From an uncultured Candidatus Pelagibacter sp. (GTDB lineage: Bacteria; Pseudomonadota; Alphaproteobacteria; Pelagibacterales; Pelagibacteraceae): a stretch of DNA of 64,000 nucleotides. Below the pieces are notes generated by a model that did not search any database, was not told the DNA's origin, and saw only the letters and a list, made by a program, of their open reading frames with translations. A program made the translations under genes and the position numbers. Position 1 is the stretch's first letter, and the number at the start of each line of letters is the position of its first letter. Of this stretch, positions 34,268 to 41,882 are shown piece by piece. Location of the stretch: assembly GCA_905616395.1 (NCBI GenBank), contig CAJQSQ010000007.1, positions 1 through 64,000 on the forward strand, written 5' to 3'.

Positions 34268-34609
34268 ATGCAATTTAACTTTAACAACAAACATAAACAA
34301 AGGAGGTCACGTTCAAATAACATTTATGGTCTTGGTAAAAGTAGCTGTCGAGTAGCGGTAACGCCTCGTACTCTTGGTTCCCTTCCTATCCCTTTCATAC
34401 ATAACCAGGGGTCTTTCTCCAGCTGCTCTACCAAGGCTAAAAATGCTTTAACAAAAGTTCATTTTAGAAGTTTTACAAGTAGAAGATCGTGTTGGGATTT
34501 CAAACAAGAATTAAAAGCAAAATTTAATATTCTTTCAAATAAAAAATTAACCATTCGAACTAATATTAGAGGAACAAAAATTCAATACTTCTGTGGAGCA
34601 AAAATATGA
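34268..34609 (+). CDS. Small basic protein of unknown function
   Basis: Encodes 113 residues, very rich in Arg, Lys, Ser and Asn, with a start 2 bases after the sigma gene and a 4-base overlap with nurA, so it is placed like a real operon member. No known motif is seen; the N-terminus (KHKQRRSRS) and C-terminus (TIRTNIRGTKIQYF) are basic, which suits nucleic-acid binding. The middle (about 34335-34435) is noticeably GC-rich compared with its surroundings, and the residue composition there (PRTLGSLPIPF) is unusual. It could also be a decayed or non-coding segment. Confidence 0.45.
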   Translation: MQFNFNNKHKQRRSRSNNIYGLGKSSCRVAVTPRTLGSLPIPFIHNQGSFSSCSTKAKNALTKVHFRSFTSRRSCWDFKQELKAKFNILSNKKLTIRTNIRGTKIQYFCGAKI

Positions 34610-35919
34610 GTGATGAAATAGATATTAAAAATAAAATAAAAGCTAACTCATCTTTGTTTATCAAATTTGTGAAGAGTGCGGTTACCGCTTCTCCTACAGT
34701 TCAAAACAATTTTCTAGATGTAACGGCTCAAGTGGCCTTAACTATCCAAAAAATAATTGATGATGCTAACTTAGTTGTAGATCTTGATTATAAAGGGAAT
34801 GATTTTTGGTTAAAAAACCGTTGCAAAACTTCATGTTTTATCGATGGAGGTGTTGATAGAACATCAATCATCAGTAGCGCCCCATTAAGCATTAGAACTG
34901 GTAGCTATATCGTTAAACCAGATGCTGAAGACAAAAATAGAGAGTTCTTTGAAGAAAGTATGGTCTTCCTTGGTGATCTATACGACCCAAAGAACGAACT
35001 TTATGATTTATCAGACGATGATTTTGATGAAGACCAAATGCTGAATAAGAAAAAGGATGGTGCAAGAATAATTTTTGAAGCTGTAACTATCGTTAAGCAC
35101 ATATTGCTTAATAGAAAATTTGATTATTGTTTCTTACACGGCCCTATTGAAGCAACAGTAATGCCTTTTACTGTAATGGGCTTTCCAACATTTACAAAAT
35201 TTGCAGTAGAGAACATGCTACCCTTCTATAATAAAAATAAATTAAATGCAGAAGCTAGACATTTCATTAATGTTTATCTTGAAGCACTTAAATATATTAA
35301 ACAAAGTAAGTTTCCAGTTTATGGTATTGTTGAAACATCAAATTCAGCTCCTTATATAAAAAATCTTTTATACACTTATAAATCTAAGGGTATCATCTCA
35401 GATAAAGACTTTAGAAATACTCTATCAACTATTAAAAAATATAAAATAACAGACTCACATTTACTTGAGATAATATTAAAAAACGGTCAGGCCTTAAAAC
35501 CACTAGAAGTTAAAAAACAAATTAAAGGCTTTAGTGTAACTTCTGGTTCTGCATGGGAAGATAAAATGGAATCTTTTCCTAGTGTTTTTATTGGTTATAT
35601 AAAAACAACTGATCACTCATCTCCTATAAGAATTGAATCTCTTAAATCTCCAACAGATTTTCAAAAAGATTTTGAATATATTTTAGCAACTGCAAGATTA
35701 TTACCTAACTATGGATTTCCCGTTGGTCTAAATATTGTAGACAAGTTTGCAAAAATTCCTAATTGGATGAGCAAGGCCTCAAGAAGATATTATGCAACCC
35801 ACTTATTAAAACAAGCAATCAAGAGCAAAGATCAAAATACAATCAGTCTAGCTGTAAAAATTCTTTCACGAAAGGTTAGATCTTGGAGAAATAGACCTTT
35901 AGGAGGCATGGCAAGATGA
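34606..35919 (+). CDS. nurA: NurA-family nuclease
   Basis: A 437-residue protein with the NurA pattern. The metal-binding aspartate is in CFIDGGVDRTSI (near residues 84-95), followed by the strand GSYIVKP. FDYCFLHGPIEATVMPF (near 180-196, the family LDGPL block), FPVYGIVETSN and a C-terminal YGFPVGLNIVDKFAKI complete the set. NurA is a DNA end-resection nuclease that works with the HerA translocase, and herA follows directly with a 4-base overlap. HerA-NurA pairs are best known from archaea and some bacteria. The acidic insertion near residues 127-145 is unusual. Confidence 0.82.
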   Translation: MSDEIDIKNKIKANSSLFIKFVKSAVTASPTVQNNFLDVTAQVALTIQKIIDDANLVVDLDYKGNDFWLKNRCKTSCFIDGGVDRTSIISSAPLSIRTGSYIVKPDAEDKNREFFEESMVFLGDLYDPKNELYDLSDDDFDEDQMLNKKKDGARIIFEAVTIVKHILLNRKFDYCFLHGPIEATVMPFTVMGFPTFTKFAVENMLPFYNKNKLNAEARHFINVYLEALKYIKQSKFPVYGIVETSNSAPYIKNLLYTYKSKGIISDKDFRNTLSTIKKYKITDSHLLEIILKNGQALKPLEVKKQIKGFSVTSGSAWEDKMESFPSVFIGYIKTTDHSSPIRIESLKSPTDFQKDFEYILATARLLPNYGFPVGLNIVDKFAKIPNWMSKASRRYYATHLLKQAIKSKDQNTISLAVKILSRKVRSWRNRPLGGMAR

Positions 35920-37601
35920 TGGATACAAAAAAATGGCAATCAATCGGTACCGTTCTAGGTGAAACTAATATAGATCACTTCTACTTTAGCTTAAAAAACT
36001 ATAAAGCTAAAAAAGGTGATATCATCACCACAGAATCTAAAATTCCCTCAAGTGAAGGAAATGTTATTCCTGTGACTGTTTGGGGAAAAATATCTTCCAT
36101 AGAAAGTTCAAATGCTTTCTTTCCAACTGAAGCTGCTCAAGAATTAACTAATGAGAATATAGACATTAGAGACACTATTTTACCAATGACAAGAGATGAG
36201 CTTATATGCAAAGTCATCATTCTTGGTTTTACTTTCAAGAACAACCTAAAATTAATGCCTCTTAACTACCCCGTAAGACCCGCCGCTACTGTAAGCTATC
36301 CATCTAGTGAAGATGTTGAGGCCTTATTAATCTCAGATTTAGGCTCAAAACACCCTCTATTTATTGGCAGTTTATTAGCTAGAGACGCTGTGAAAATAAG
36401 GATAGATGCGGATAATTTAGTATCCCGTCATGTCTCTATCTTTGGCATGTCTGGTTCTGGAAAAACTGTAATGGTTAGACGAATAATGGATGAGCTTTTA
36501 AAGAAGCAATATCCAATGGTGGTGCTTGATATTCATGGTGACTACTTAGGCTTTATTCAAAAACAAAAAAAATTATACCCCAATAACGAAGTTAAACTAT
36601 TCTACCCTAACCTTTCAGTGAGTTCTGAAGATAAAGAAATTATTTATACTCTAATAGAAAAGCTTGGAAATTCCCTTACAGATCCCCAAAAAGATTTCTT
36701 AAGCTCTCTATTAGAGAAAGTAAAATATGAAGGTGGTAGTCTATTAAAATATATAGAAATACTAGCTTATAAAGCAAGAGAGTTTGCATCAGAATCTTCA
36801 ACAGCCTTTAAAAATATTAGACCTGCCTCTATGTACGTTACTGCAAGAAGTTTAGGCCAGGTTGCTAAAAAATTAAAAAATATGGAACAAACAAACTTTA
36901 GGCACAGACAAAAAATGGGTAATCTAAAATTTGAGGAATTACCAGATCCAGCTACAGAACCTGAAAAAATTATAGCAAAAGGTCAATTGAGTATCTTGTA
37001 TTTAAAAGGATATGAAAATTTACCAGCAAGTGCCATCGTTTCTATTCTATTAGAGAATCTATTTAGACACAGACAAGAAGTTGAAGAAGAAATTCCACCT
37101 TTCTTAACTATAATTGAAGAAGCTCACAACTTCATTCCTTCAAGGTCTGAAAACAAGGATAATATTCCATCAGTTGAGACTATTAGAAAAGTCATAACTG
37201 AAGGAAGAAAATTTGGAACAGGTGTAATGATTGTTTCTCAAAGGCCCTCTAGGTTAGATGAGACAATAGCATCACAATGTAATAGTCAAATCATCTTTAG
37301 AATGGTCAACCAAAAAGACCAAAGAGCAACAACAAGAGACTCTGAAACTTTAAGTGTTGATGACTCTAAACAGTTACCAAATCTTGCTAATGGCCAGGGC
37401 ATCATAAGTGGCCAAGTGGTTAATTTCTCTCTACCTGTACAAATAAAATTTGATGAAGAATTAATCAATGATGACATTGGTAATGAAAATTTTATTACAG
37501 CAGTTGAAAACTGGAATGAAAAAGATTCTGTTAAACGAAGAAAAAAATTTGCAGAAGACTTTTCTAATATTTCTTCAATTGATAAAAGGAAGGCAAATTG
37601 A
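35916..37601 (+). CDS. herA: HerA-like DNA translocase
   Basis: A 561-residue hexameric-type FtsK/HerA ATPase. The N-terminal HAS-barrel region (IGTVLGETNIDHFYFSL...) precedes Walker A FGMSGSGKTVMVRRI (residues 176-190) and VVLDIHGDYLGF. Walker B is in FLTIIEEAHNFIPS (near 400-413), followed by SQRPSRLDETIASQCNSQIIFRM with the sensor and arginine-finger area, and a C-terminal brace. It should drive DNA into the NurA nuclease encoded just upstream for 5' end resection or degradation of foreign DNA. It overlaps the next gene by 4 bases. Confidence 0.9.
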   Translation: MMDTKKWQSIGTVLGETNIDHFYFSLKNYKAKKGDIITTESKIPSSEGNVIPVTVWGKISSIESSNAFFPTEAAQELTNENIDIRDTILPMTRDELICKVIILGFTFKNNLKLMPLNYPVRPAATVSYPSSEDVEALLISDLGSKHPLFIGSLLARDAVKIRIDADNLVSRHVSIFGMSGSGKTVMVRRIMDELLKKQYPMVVLDIHGDYLGFIQKQKKLYPNNEVKLFYPNLSVSSEDKEIIYTLIEKLGNSLTDPQKDFLSSLLEKVKYEGGSLLKYIEILAYKAREFASESSTAFKNIRPASMYVTARSLGQVAKKLKNMEQTNFRHRQKMGNLKFEELPDPATEPEKIIAKGQLSILYLKGYENLPASAIVSILLENLFRHRQEVEEEIPPFLTIIEEAHNFIPSRSENKDNIPSVETIRKVITEGRKFGTGVMIVSQRPSRLDETIASQCNSQIIFRMVNQKDQRATTRDSETLSVDDSKQLPNLANGQGIISGQVVNFSLPVQIKFDEELINDDIGNENFITAVENWNEKDSVKRRKKFAEDFSNISSIDKRKAN

Positions 37602-37909
37602 TTATTACACCCTTCACACTAAGCTTTATTTTTACAATGATGAAAGCAACAACGCTTTTGTATGGAATGTTAGTTTTCTATACTCTAGGAAAATATGGAA
37701 AAATCCCCAGACATGCTATGCATTTTGTTTGGTCATTTAGCCTAGGGGGCTGTTTATTCCTAGCTATTGGTCTTTTTTTGAATAATTACCAATTAATCAG
37801 AGGAGGACTGTTTATCATTGGAATATTGGTTCTACTGTTAACTCATACCATTTTAACCAAGCATCAAAAATTTAAAGAAAGGATCAATGAGGAAATCGAT
37901 TCAAAATAA
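37598..37909 (+). CDS. Small membrane protein in the HerA-NurA operon
   Basis: Encodes up to 103 residues from a TTG start that overlaps the herA stop; ATG at 37637 (MKATTLLYGM) is a possible later start. Three hydrophobic stretches (about residues 5-28, 43-60, 67-85) suggest a small inner-membrane protein with a charged C-terminal tail (TKHQKFKERINEEIDSK). I do not recognise a family. It overlaps the next gene by 23 bases. Close coupling to herA suggests it belongs to the same system. Confidence 0.55.
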   Translation: MIITPFTLSFIFTMMKATTLLYGMLVFYTLGKYGKIPRHAMHFVWSFSLGGCLFLAIGLFLNNYQLIRGGLFIIGILVLLLTHTILTKHQKFKERINEEIDSK

Positions 37910-38081
37910 TAAATCTCATGATTGCCCTGTCTGTGATGGCACTAAGAAAGCTAAAGTAATTAAAAATATTGCTCAAATAGGCAAATATCACCTTGGTAAA
38001 GAAATCACCGAAGAGTGCAAGTTTTGCTCACCAAAATATAACAAAGAGCTCTATGAGCCAGAAGGAGTCACATTACAATAA
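37887..38081 (+). CDS. Small zinc-ribbon-like protein
   Basis: A 64-residue protein with two CxxC pairs, CPVCDGTKKAK near residue 13 and CKFCSPKYN near residue 44. That spacing is typical of a treble-clef or rubredoxin-like zinc site, similar in style to the DnaJ-type CxxCxG fragments. No other domain is visible. It starts inside the end of the preceding membrane-protein gene, and its stop overlaps the next start (TAATG), so translation is probably coupled. Confidence 0.6.
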   Translation: MRKSIQNNKSHDCPVCDGTKKAKVIKNIAQIGKYHLGKEITEECKFCSPKYNKELYEPEGVTLQ

Positions 38082-38365
38082 TGACTAAAGTATTAACAGT
38101 TGATGATGTCGAAATAGAATTTGAAAAACAAAACCCAAATCATTCTTGTAAATGGTGCATTTATATTAGGTTAAGAAAAAAAGACAAAGAACAAACAGTC
38201 TTAATGATACGCACTAACAATAAACCATATACTCGTTTTACATTTCATTCTGGTATTTTAGTTAATCGATCTACCGAAACTCTAAAAGATATTTTAGCCA
38301 ATAGCATGAATGACATTAAAGAACTTAGAGAAATTGAAAATAATGTAAACGATGAAAAAAATTAA
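38081..38365 (+). CDS. Hypothetical protein (94 aa)
   Basis: Not recognised. The 94 residues contain one CxxC (NHSCKWCIYIRLR near residues 23-31), a basic central segment and predicted beta strands (QTVLMIRTNNKPYTRFTFHSGILV), ending in a charged helix. It probably is a small soluble alpha/beta protein. It is joined to its neighbours by a 1-base overlap upstream and a 14-base overlap downstream, so it is part of the sigma-NurA-HerA transcript. Confidence 0.5.
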   Translation: MTKVLTVDDVEIEFEKQNPNHSCKWCIYIRLRKKDKEQTVLMIRTNNKPYTRFTFHSGILVNRSTETLKDILANSMNDIKELREIENNVNDEKN

Positions 38366-38576
38366 TCATAAAATAAAAAGTTTAAGTATCGAGCTGGATA
38401 AAAGTATTCAGTTAAAAGATCTTAATAATGTTATTAAAAAATTTAAAAAAGACACAGATGATAAATATGAGGTTAAAATTTCTATCACTTTTTCTTTTGA
38501 AAGTGGCACTCTTATTCTTAGCCGAATAAGAAAACCCTATTTAAAACTAGTAAAAAATATAAATGAAAAAAAATAA
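38352..38576 (+). CDS. Hypothetical protein (74 aa)
   Basis: A lysine-rich 74-residue protein with no known motif. It alternates a charged helix (LNNVIKKFKKDTDDKYEV) with beta-like strands (VKISITFSFESGTLILSRI). The start overlaps the preceding gene by 14 bases, and its end overlaps the next by 14 bases. This regular pattern of overlaps along the operon is the best evidence that it is translated. Confidence 0.45.
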   Translation: MKKINHKIKSLSIELDKSIQLKDLNNVIKKFKKDTDDKYEVKISITFSFESGTLILSRIRKPYLKLVKNINEKK

Positions 38577-38850
38577 TCTCAATATCTTATTAACAAATAT
38601 GTCAAAAAAATTTAATGATGCTGAATATAATCAAGCAACCTCAACTATATATGCTATTTTAAATAGTGTAACCTATGGTTATGACGATCCTCTTTCACCT
38701 CAATTTTTAAATGTTGCAGAAGAAATATATTCAAAATTTAGCCTAGCAAGGGCCTTAAATAAAACACCAAATAAAATTATTAACTATAAATTGATAAAAA
38801 ATAGCAAAGAAAACAACATTATTAATTTCTCAAATTTTAAAAAAAGATGA
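38563..38850 (+). CDS. Hypothetical protein (95 aa)
   Basis: Unrecognised 95-residue protein, predicted mostly helical: MSKKFNDAEYNQATSTIYAILNSVTYG, then SPQFLNVAEEIYSKFSLARALN. ATG at 38563 is used here; an internal ATG at 38599 (MSKKFNDAEY) is possible. No signal peptide or metal site is visible. It overlaps both neighbours (14 and 4 bases). Confidence 0.45.
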   Translation: MKKNNLNILLTNMSKKFNDAEYNQATSTIYAILNSVTYGYDDPLSPQFLNVAEEIYSKFSLARALNKTPNKIINYKLIKNSKENNIINFSNFKKR

Positions 38851-39410
38851 GGTTTTTTTTAATTTTTATTTCATTAATTGTTAGTTCATTTTTTATACTA
38901 TCTTTGACTAACAAGCTTGGTGCAGAAGAAGAGTGGATTATAGATAAATACGAAACTCTGGCTTACGCAAGGGTATCAGGTGAAGTTATCCATGGTGATA
39001 ATTTAAATTTTTTCATTCAATCAAGAACAGATTGCGAAAAAGTGTGGAATAACTTTACATTTTATACATATGAAAACCCTGGAGACATAAAACAACTTTT
39101 AGATAAACATATTCCAATAAAGATTAATGGCGAAGATTTTACAGCCGAAGTTGATGCTGTCAGCCCATTTTTAATGGGTTATAGAGTTATGTTTACTTTG
39201 GGTATTTATCCTCTCAAAGAATATATTTATGAATTAAATAAATTTTATATTGAAGAAAAAAAATATGAAATTGAAATAGTTGATGGCATAGGCTTTAAGG
39301 CGAAAAAGTATTTTGATATATCTAGAAATAGTTGGAAACTAGATAAACTTGTTCCATCTGTTTTAGAGGCTTATAAGCTATGTAAACAGATAGATAATTT
39401 AGATAGTTAA
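38847..39410 (+). CDS. Secreted or membrane-anchored hypothetical protein (187 aa)
   Basis: A hydrophobic N-terminus (RFFLIFISLIVSSFFILSL, residues 2-20) acts as a signal peptide or anchor. A mixed alpha/beta domain with two well-separated cysteines (DCEKVW; KLCKQI) follows that might form a disulfide in the periplasm. No family is recognised. The start overlaps the previous gene by 4 bases. Its presence at the end of a DNA-processing operon is unexpected and may be a read-through gene with a separate role. Confidence 0.5.
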   Translation: MRFFLIFISLIVSSFFILSLTNKLGAEEEWIIDKYETLAYARVSGEVIHGDNLNFFIQSRTDCEKVWNNFTFYTYENPGDIKQLLDKHIPIKINGEDFTAEVDAVSPFLMGYRVMFTLGIYPLKEYIYELNKFYIEEKKYEIEIVDGIGFKAKKYFDISRNSWKLDKLVPSVLEAYKLCKQIDNLDS

Positions 39411-39412
39411 TA

Positions 39413-39787
39413 ATGTTTCGTCTTTTTCTATTATTCATAATCTTTATATCTAGTCCATCACATGCTGATCAAGGATTGAATATTACTTGTCTTAATATGA
39501 AATCAATCTTAGGAAGAAAATATGAGCCTCTGCAATTTAAATTAGAAACAATGGGTTTTCATTATTTTGATAAAACGCATGATAAATTTTTAATGATTAA
39601 AGCTAATAAATTAGACATAGGTGAAAATTTTTTTACTGCAAGATTTGCAGACTATGAATTAGGTTTTCAATTAATATTATTTGAGGACAGTAAAGGACCA
39701 ACAATAACCATGTCTAAATATGATTATAAAAATAAGGTTTTTCTAGAGCATTATACTTGTGATGCAGAATCAGGCTATATAAAGTAA
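39413..39787 (+). CDS. Secreted hypothetical protein (124 aa)
   Basis: A signal peptide with a good cleavage site (FLLFIIFISSPSHADQ, residues 4-19) precedes a mature domain of about 105 residues. The mature part has two cysteines (ITCLNM and YTCDAES) that could pair across the domain, suggesting a small periplasmic beta-rich protein. Not recognised. It starts 2 bases after the preceding secreted protein; the two may have a common origin or task. Confidence 0.55.
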   Translation: MFRLFLLFIIFISSPSHADQGLNITCLNMKSILGRKYEPLQFKLETMGFHYFDKTHDKFLMIKANKLDIGENFFTARFADYELGFQLILFEDSKGPTITMSKYDYKNKVFLEHYTCDAESGYIK

Positions 39788-39791
39788 TACT

Positions 39792-39950
39792 GTGCAAAAA
39801 TTGAAGAAGAAATTGAAGAAGAAATTGAAGAAGAAATTGAAGAAGAAAAATTTTTTAGCAAAAAGCCTACAACAAAAACTATATCAACAAAAAGTTGTGC
39901 CAAATAAAAAAACTTATAATCGAAAAAAACAAACAATCGTAATAAAATAA
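39792..39950 (+). CDS. Tiny basic protein, possible ArfA-like ribosome rescue factor
   Basis: An open frame too short for usual calling encodes 52 residues from GTG at 39792 (or TTG at 39801). The N-terminal part is made by a 12-bp tandem repeat (Lys-Lys-Lys-Leu units). The rest, NFLAKSLQQKLYQQKVVPNK followed by KTYNRKK, has the pattern of small alphaproteobacterial proteins with VV..KK.Y.RK, reminiscent of the ArfA core (LFRQRVEKNKKGKGSYMRK). ArfA frees ribosomes stalled on non-stop messages. The match is from memory of the motif and is tentative. Confidence 0.4.
   Translation: MQKLKKKLKKKLKKKLKKKNFLAKSLQQKLYQQKVVPNKKTYNRKKQTIVIK
39798..39845 (+). repeat. 12-bp tandem repeat, four perfect copies
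   Basis: The unit AAATTGAAGAAG is repeated four times without change at 39798-39845, followed by a purine-rich run. The unit length keeps the reading frame, so copy-number change would lengthen or shorten the Lys-Lys-Lys-Leu N-terminus of the tiny frame 39792-39950 without a shift. Perfect identity of the copies suggests recent expansion. Confidence 0.9.
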
Positions 39951-40020
39951 TGGATAAATTGAATATATTTAAAGGTTCATTAAAGTATCAAGATTGATTA
40001 TAAACAAGTATTAAAAACTT

Positions 40021-40152
40021 ATGGAATTAATCTTAATACTAAAAATACTACTTATTATTGGAGCTATAGTTACGGCTTATGCAGTGCTTAGAAACCTTGA
40101 TATTATTAGGATTATTTTAATTTACGTAAAAGATACTTTACTTAGAAAGTAG
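40021..40152 (+). CDS. Possible small membrane protein (43 aa)
   Basis: An ATG frame encodes 43 residues: a hydrophobic N-terminal helix (LILILKILLIIGAIVTAYAV) followed by an amphipathic segment and a basic end (YVKDTLLRK). It overlaps the end of the convergent hisG by 15 bases. The helix with positive tail is a plausible single-span membrane protein, but AT-rich sequence gives such frames by chance, so confidence is low. Confidence 0.35.
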   Translation: MELILILKILLIIGAIVTAYAVLRNLDIIRIILIYVKDTLLRK

Positions 40153-40827
40153 CTTAACTAATTTTTTAACCAGACTATTCTTTAGAGAAGATTTTGAGGC
40201 CATCATACAAGCTTCTGATTTTAATATTTCACCATCTTTAAGTATTCGAAGATTATTAGCCCTTAAAGTTTCCCCAGTTGAAGTAATATCAGTTACAAAT
40301 TCAGACGATCCTGTAAATGGATAAGCTTCAGTTGCACCAAGGCTACCAACAAGTTTAAATTGAGTAACGCCTTTAGAAAATAAAAACTCTCTTGTTAAAT
40401 TTGGATATTTTGTTGCAACTCTTAATCTTTTTTTCTTTTTATCTTTAAATTCAAAAGCAATTTCTTCTAAATCAGCAACTGTTTGAACATCAATCCAAGG
40501 ATCTGGAATAGCCACAACTAAAGTTGCCTTGCCAAATCCATACTTCTTAACTACATTAATTTTATTTTGAATATTAATTTCACTTTCTTTTAATAAATCA
40601 TAGCCAGAAAAACCAAGATCCAAAGACCCATCTCCAAGTCTCTCGACTATCTCTCTTGCATGTAAATATAATATTTTAACATTAGATAAGTTTTTAATAG
40701 ATCCTAATAAATCTCTTTCTCCTCTTTCAGATACTAAATTTAATTTATTCTTTTTAAAGATTTTTAATATATCTTTTCTAAGTCTTCCTTTACTTGGAAT
40801 TCCAATATTAATTATATTTTTCATCAT
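40138..40827 (-). CDS. hisG: ATP phosphoribosyltransferase, short-form catalytic subunit
   Basis: First step of histidine synthesis (PRPP + ATP). At 229 residues it is the short HisG that needs HisZ for activity and feedback control, and hisZ lies directly upstream (1-base overlap). Family blocks: GIPSKGRLRKDILKIF at the N-terminus, RLGDGSLDLGFSGYDLL, RVATKYPNLTREF and the PRPP-binding VGSLGATEAYPFTG...ITSTGETL. No C-terminal regulatory domain, as expected for this form. Confidence 0.95.
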   Translation of the reverse strand: MMKNIINIGIPSKGRLRKDILKIFKKNKLNLVSERGERDLLGSIKNLSNVKILYLHAREIVERLGDGSLDLGFSGYDLLKESEINIQNKINVVKKYGFGKATLVVAIPDPWIDVQTVADLEEIAFEFKDKKKKRLRVATKYPNLTREFLFSKGVTQFKLVGSLGATEAYPFTGSSEFVTDITSTGETLRANNLRILKDGEILKSEACMMASKSSLKNSLVKKLVKLLSK

Positions 40828-41882
40828 TATGAATTTAAATTTAAAGCAGCTCCTACTGCTGGAACTTGTTTTTTTGATCCAAGATCAGAAATTAATTTGT
40901 CATATCGTCCACCATTAATTATATTAATATTTTTAGATTTAGACTTGATATCAATTTTAAACACCATGCCTGTGTAATATTCTAACTGACGTCCAAAAGA
41001 GGCTGAAAACTCTACATTTAATTTTTGAATTTTATTTAATGAAGTTGGAAAATATTTTTGATCCACAACTAAGTTGATCTTATTTTTTTTAAAGAAGACA
41101 TTTAATTTCTCAGCTGCTTGATTTATTGGGCAATTAATTTTTAAAAACTCTTTAATAATTTTTGAAACATTTTTACCTCTACTTGCTCTTCTTGGATCTT
41201 TAATTTTATTATTAAATCTCGTTAAAATCTCTTCAATCGATCGGCCTGCAACTATTGTTTGCTGATTATCTTTCAGCATTTTTAAATATCTTTTTTTATC
41301 CACTTCAACGATTGTTGGATCAACATCAGAATTAGTCTCTAATCTTTTTAATAAATCATTAAAATAATCTTCTCTCCAAAAATGTCTTGAAAGTCTAAGT
41401 TTCCATCGTTTTGGAATATCCAACTTTGAAATCAGTAAGTTAAAAATTTCAACATTCCCAATCTTCAAAGTTCCTTTTGAATAGTTTAAATTTGATAAAG
41501 ATTTTAAAGCAGTATTGATAATTTCTTTGTCATCATTTTTTTCATCTTTAGAGCCAATTATTTCAAAACCAACTTGATTTCTAATAATAGAATCTTTTTT
41601 GTTATTTGATTTTCTGTATGCCTGACCACTATAAAATATCTTCTCTTTGCCCTTTAGGTTGTTCTCTAAGTACCTAAGGCAAGATGCAATGGTTAGATCG
41701 GGTCTAAGACATAATTCACTGCCATTTTGATCAATAAATGAGAAGATATACTTCCTAAAACTTTCTCCTGACCTTTGTACAATATGATTAGCCTCAATTA
41801 CCGAAGGTAAATCAATGTACTTAAACCCTTTAGATTTTACCGATCTAAGAATTTTTTCAGGTAAATTTTTTGATTTCATCAA
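40827..41882 (-). CDS. hisZ: ATP phosphoribosyltransferase regulatory subunit HisZ
   Basis: A 351-residue HisRS-like paralogue without tRNA-charging ability, which activates the short HisG. Seen: class II synthetase core with LCLRPDLTIASCLRYL, KIFYSGQAYR (motif 2-like, but lacking the HisRS QADCD segment), FSASFGRQLEYYTGMVFKID and GGRYDKLISDLGSKKQVPAVGAALN. It overlaps hisS by 26 bases at its 5' end and hisG at its 3' end, so hisS-hisZ-hisG is one operon. Confidence 0.92.
   Translation of the reverse strand: MMKSKNLPEKILRSVKSKGFKYIDLPSVIEANHIVQRSGESFRKYIFSFIDQNGSELCLRPDLTIASCLRYLENNLKGKEKIFYSGQAYRKSNNKKDSIIRNQVGFEIIGSKDEKNDDKEIINTALKSLSNLNYSKGTLKIGNVEIFNLLISKLDIPKRWKLRLSRHFWREDYFNDLLKRLETNSDVDPTIVEVDKKRYLKMLKDNQQTIVAGRSIEEILTRFNNKIKDPRRASRGKNVSKIIKEFLKINCPINQAAEKLNVFFKKNKINLVVDQKYFPTSLNKIQKLNVEFSASFGRQLEYYTGMVFKIDIKSKSKNINIINGGRYDKLISDLGSKKQVPAVGAALNLNS

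Noticed and set aside
34299-34310. AAGGAGGT, a strong Shine-Dalgarno sequence inside the 113-residue gene
   Set aside because: The following ATG (34325) opens a frame that stops within about ten codons, so no internal gene starts there.
37468-37740. A 90-residue frame overlapping the end of herA
   Set aside because: It lies within herA and the small membrane protein gene in another frame, has no motif and a weak composition; the overlapping 37598 frame with membrane helices is the better candidate.
33321-39787. Prophage or integrated element
   Set aside because: No integrase, capsid, terminase, portal or flanking repeats; the genes are linked to repair functions and lie between core genes, though horizontal origin is not excluded.
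39798-39845. Tandem repeats as a possible CRISPR
   Set aside because: Units are 12 bp, directly adjacent and without spacers, and no cas genes are present.
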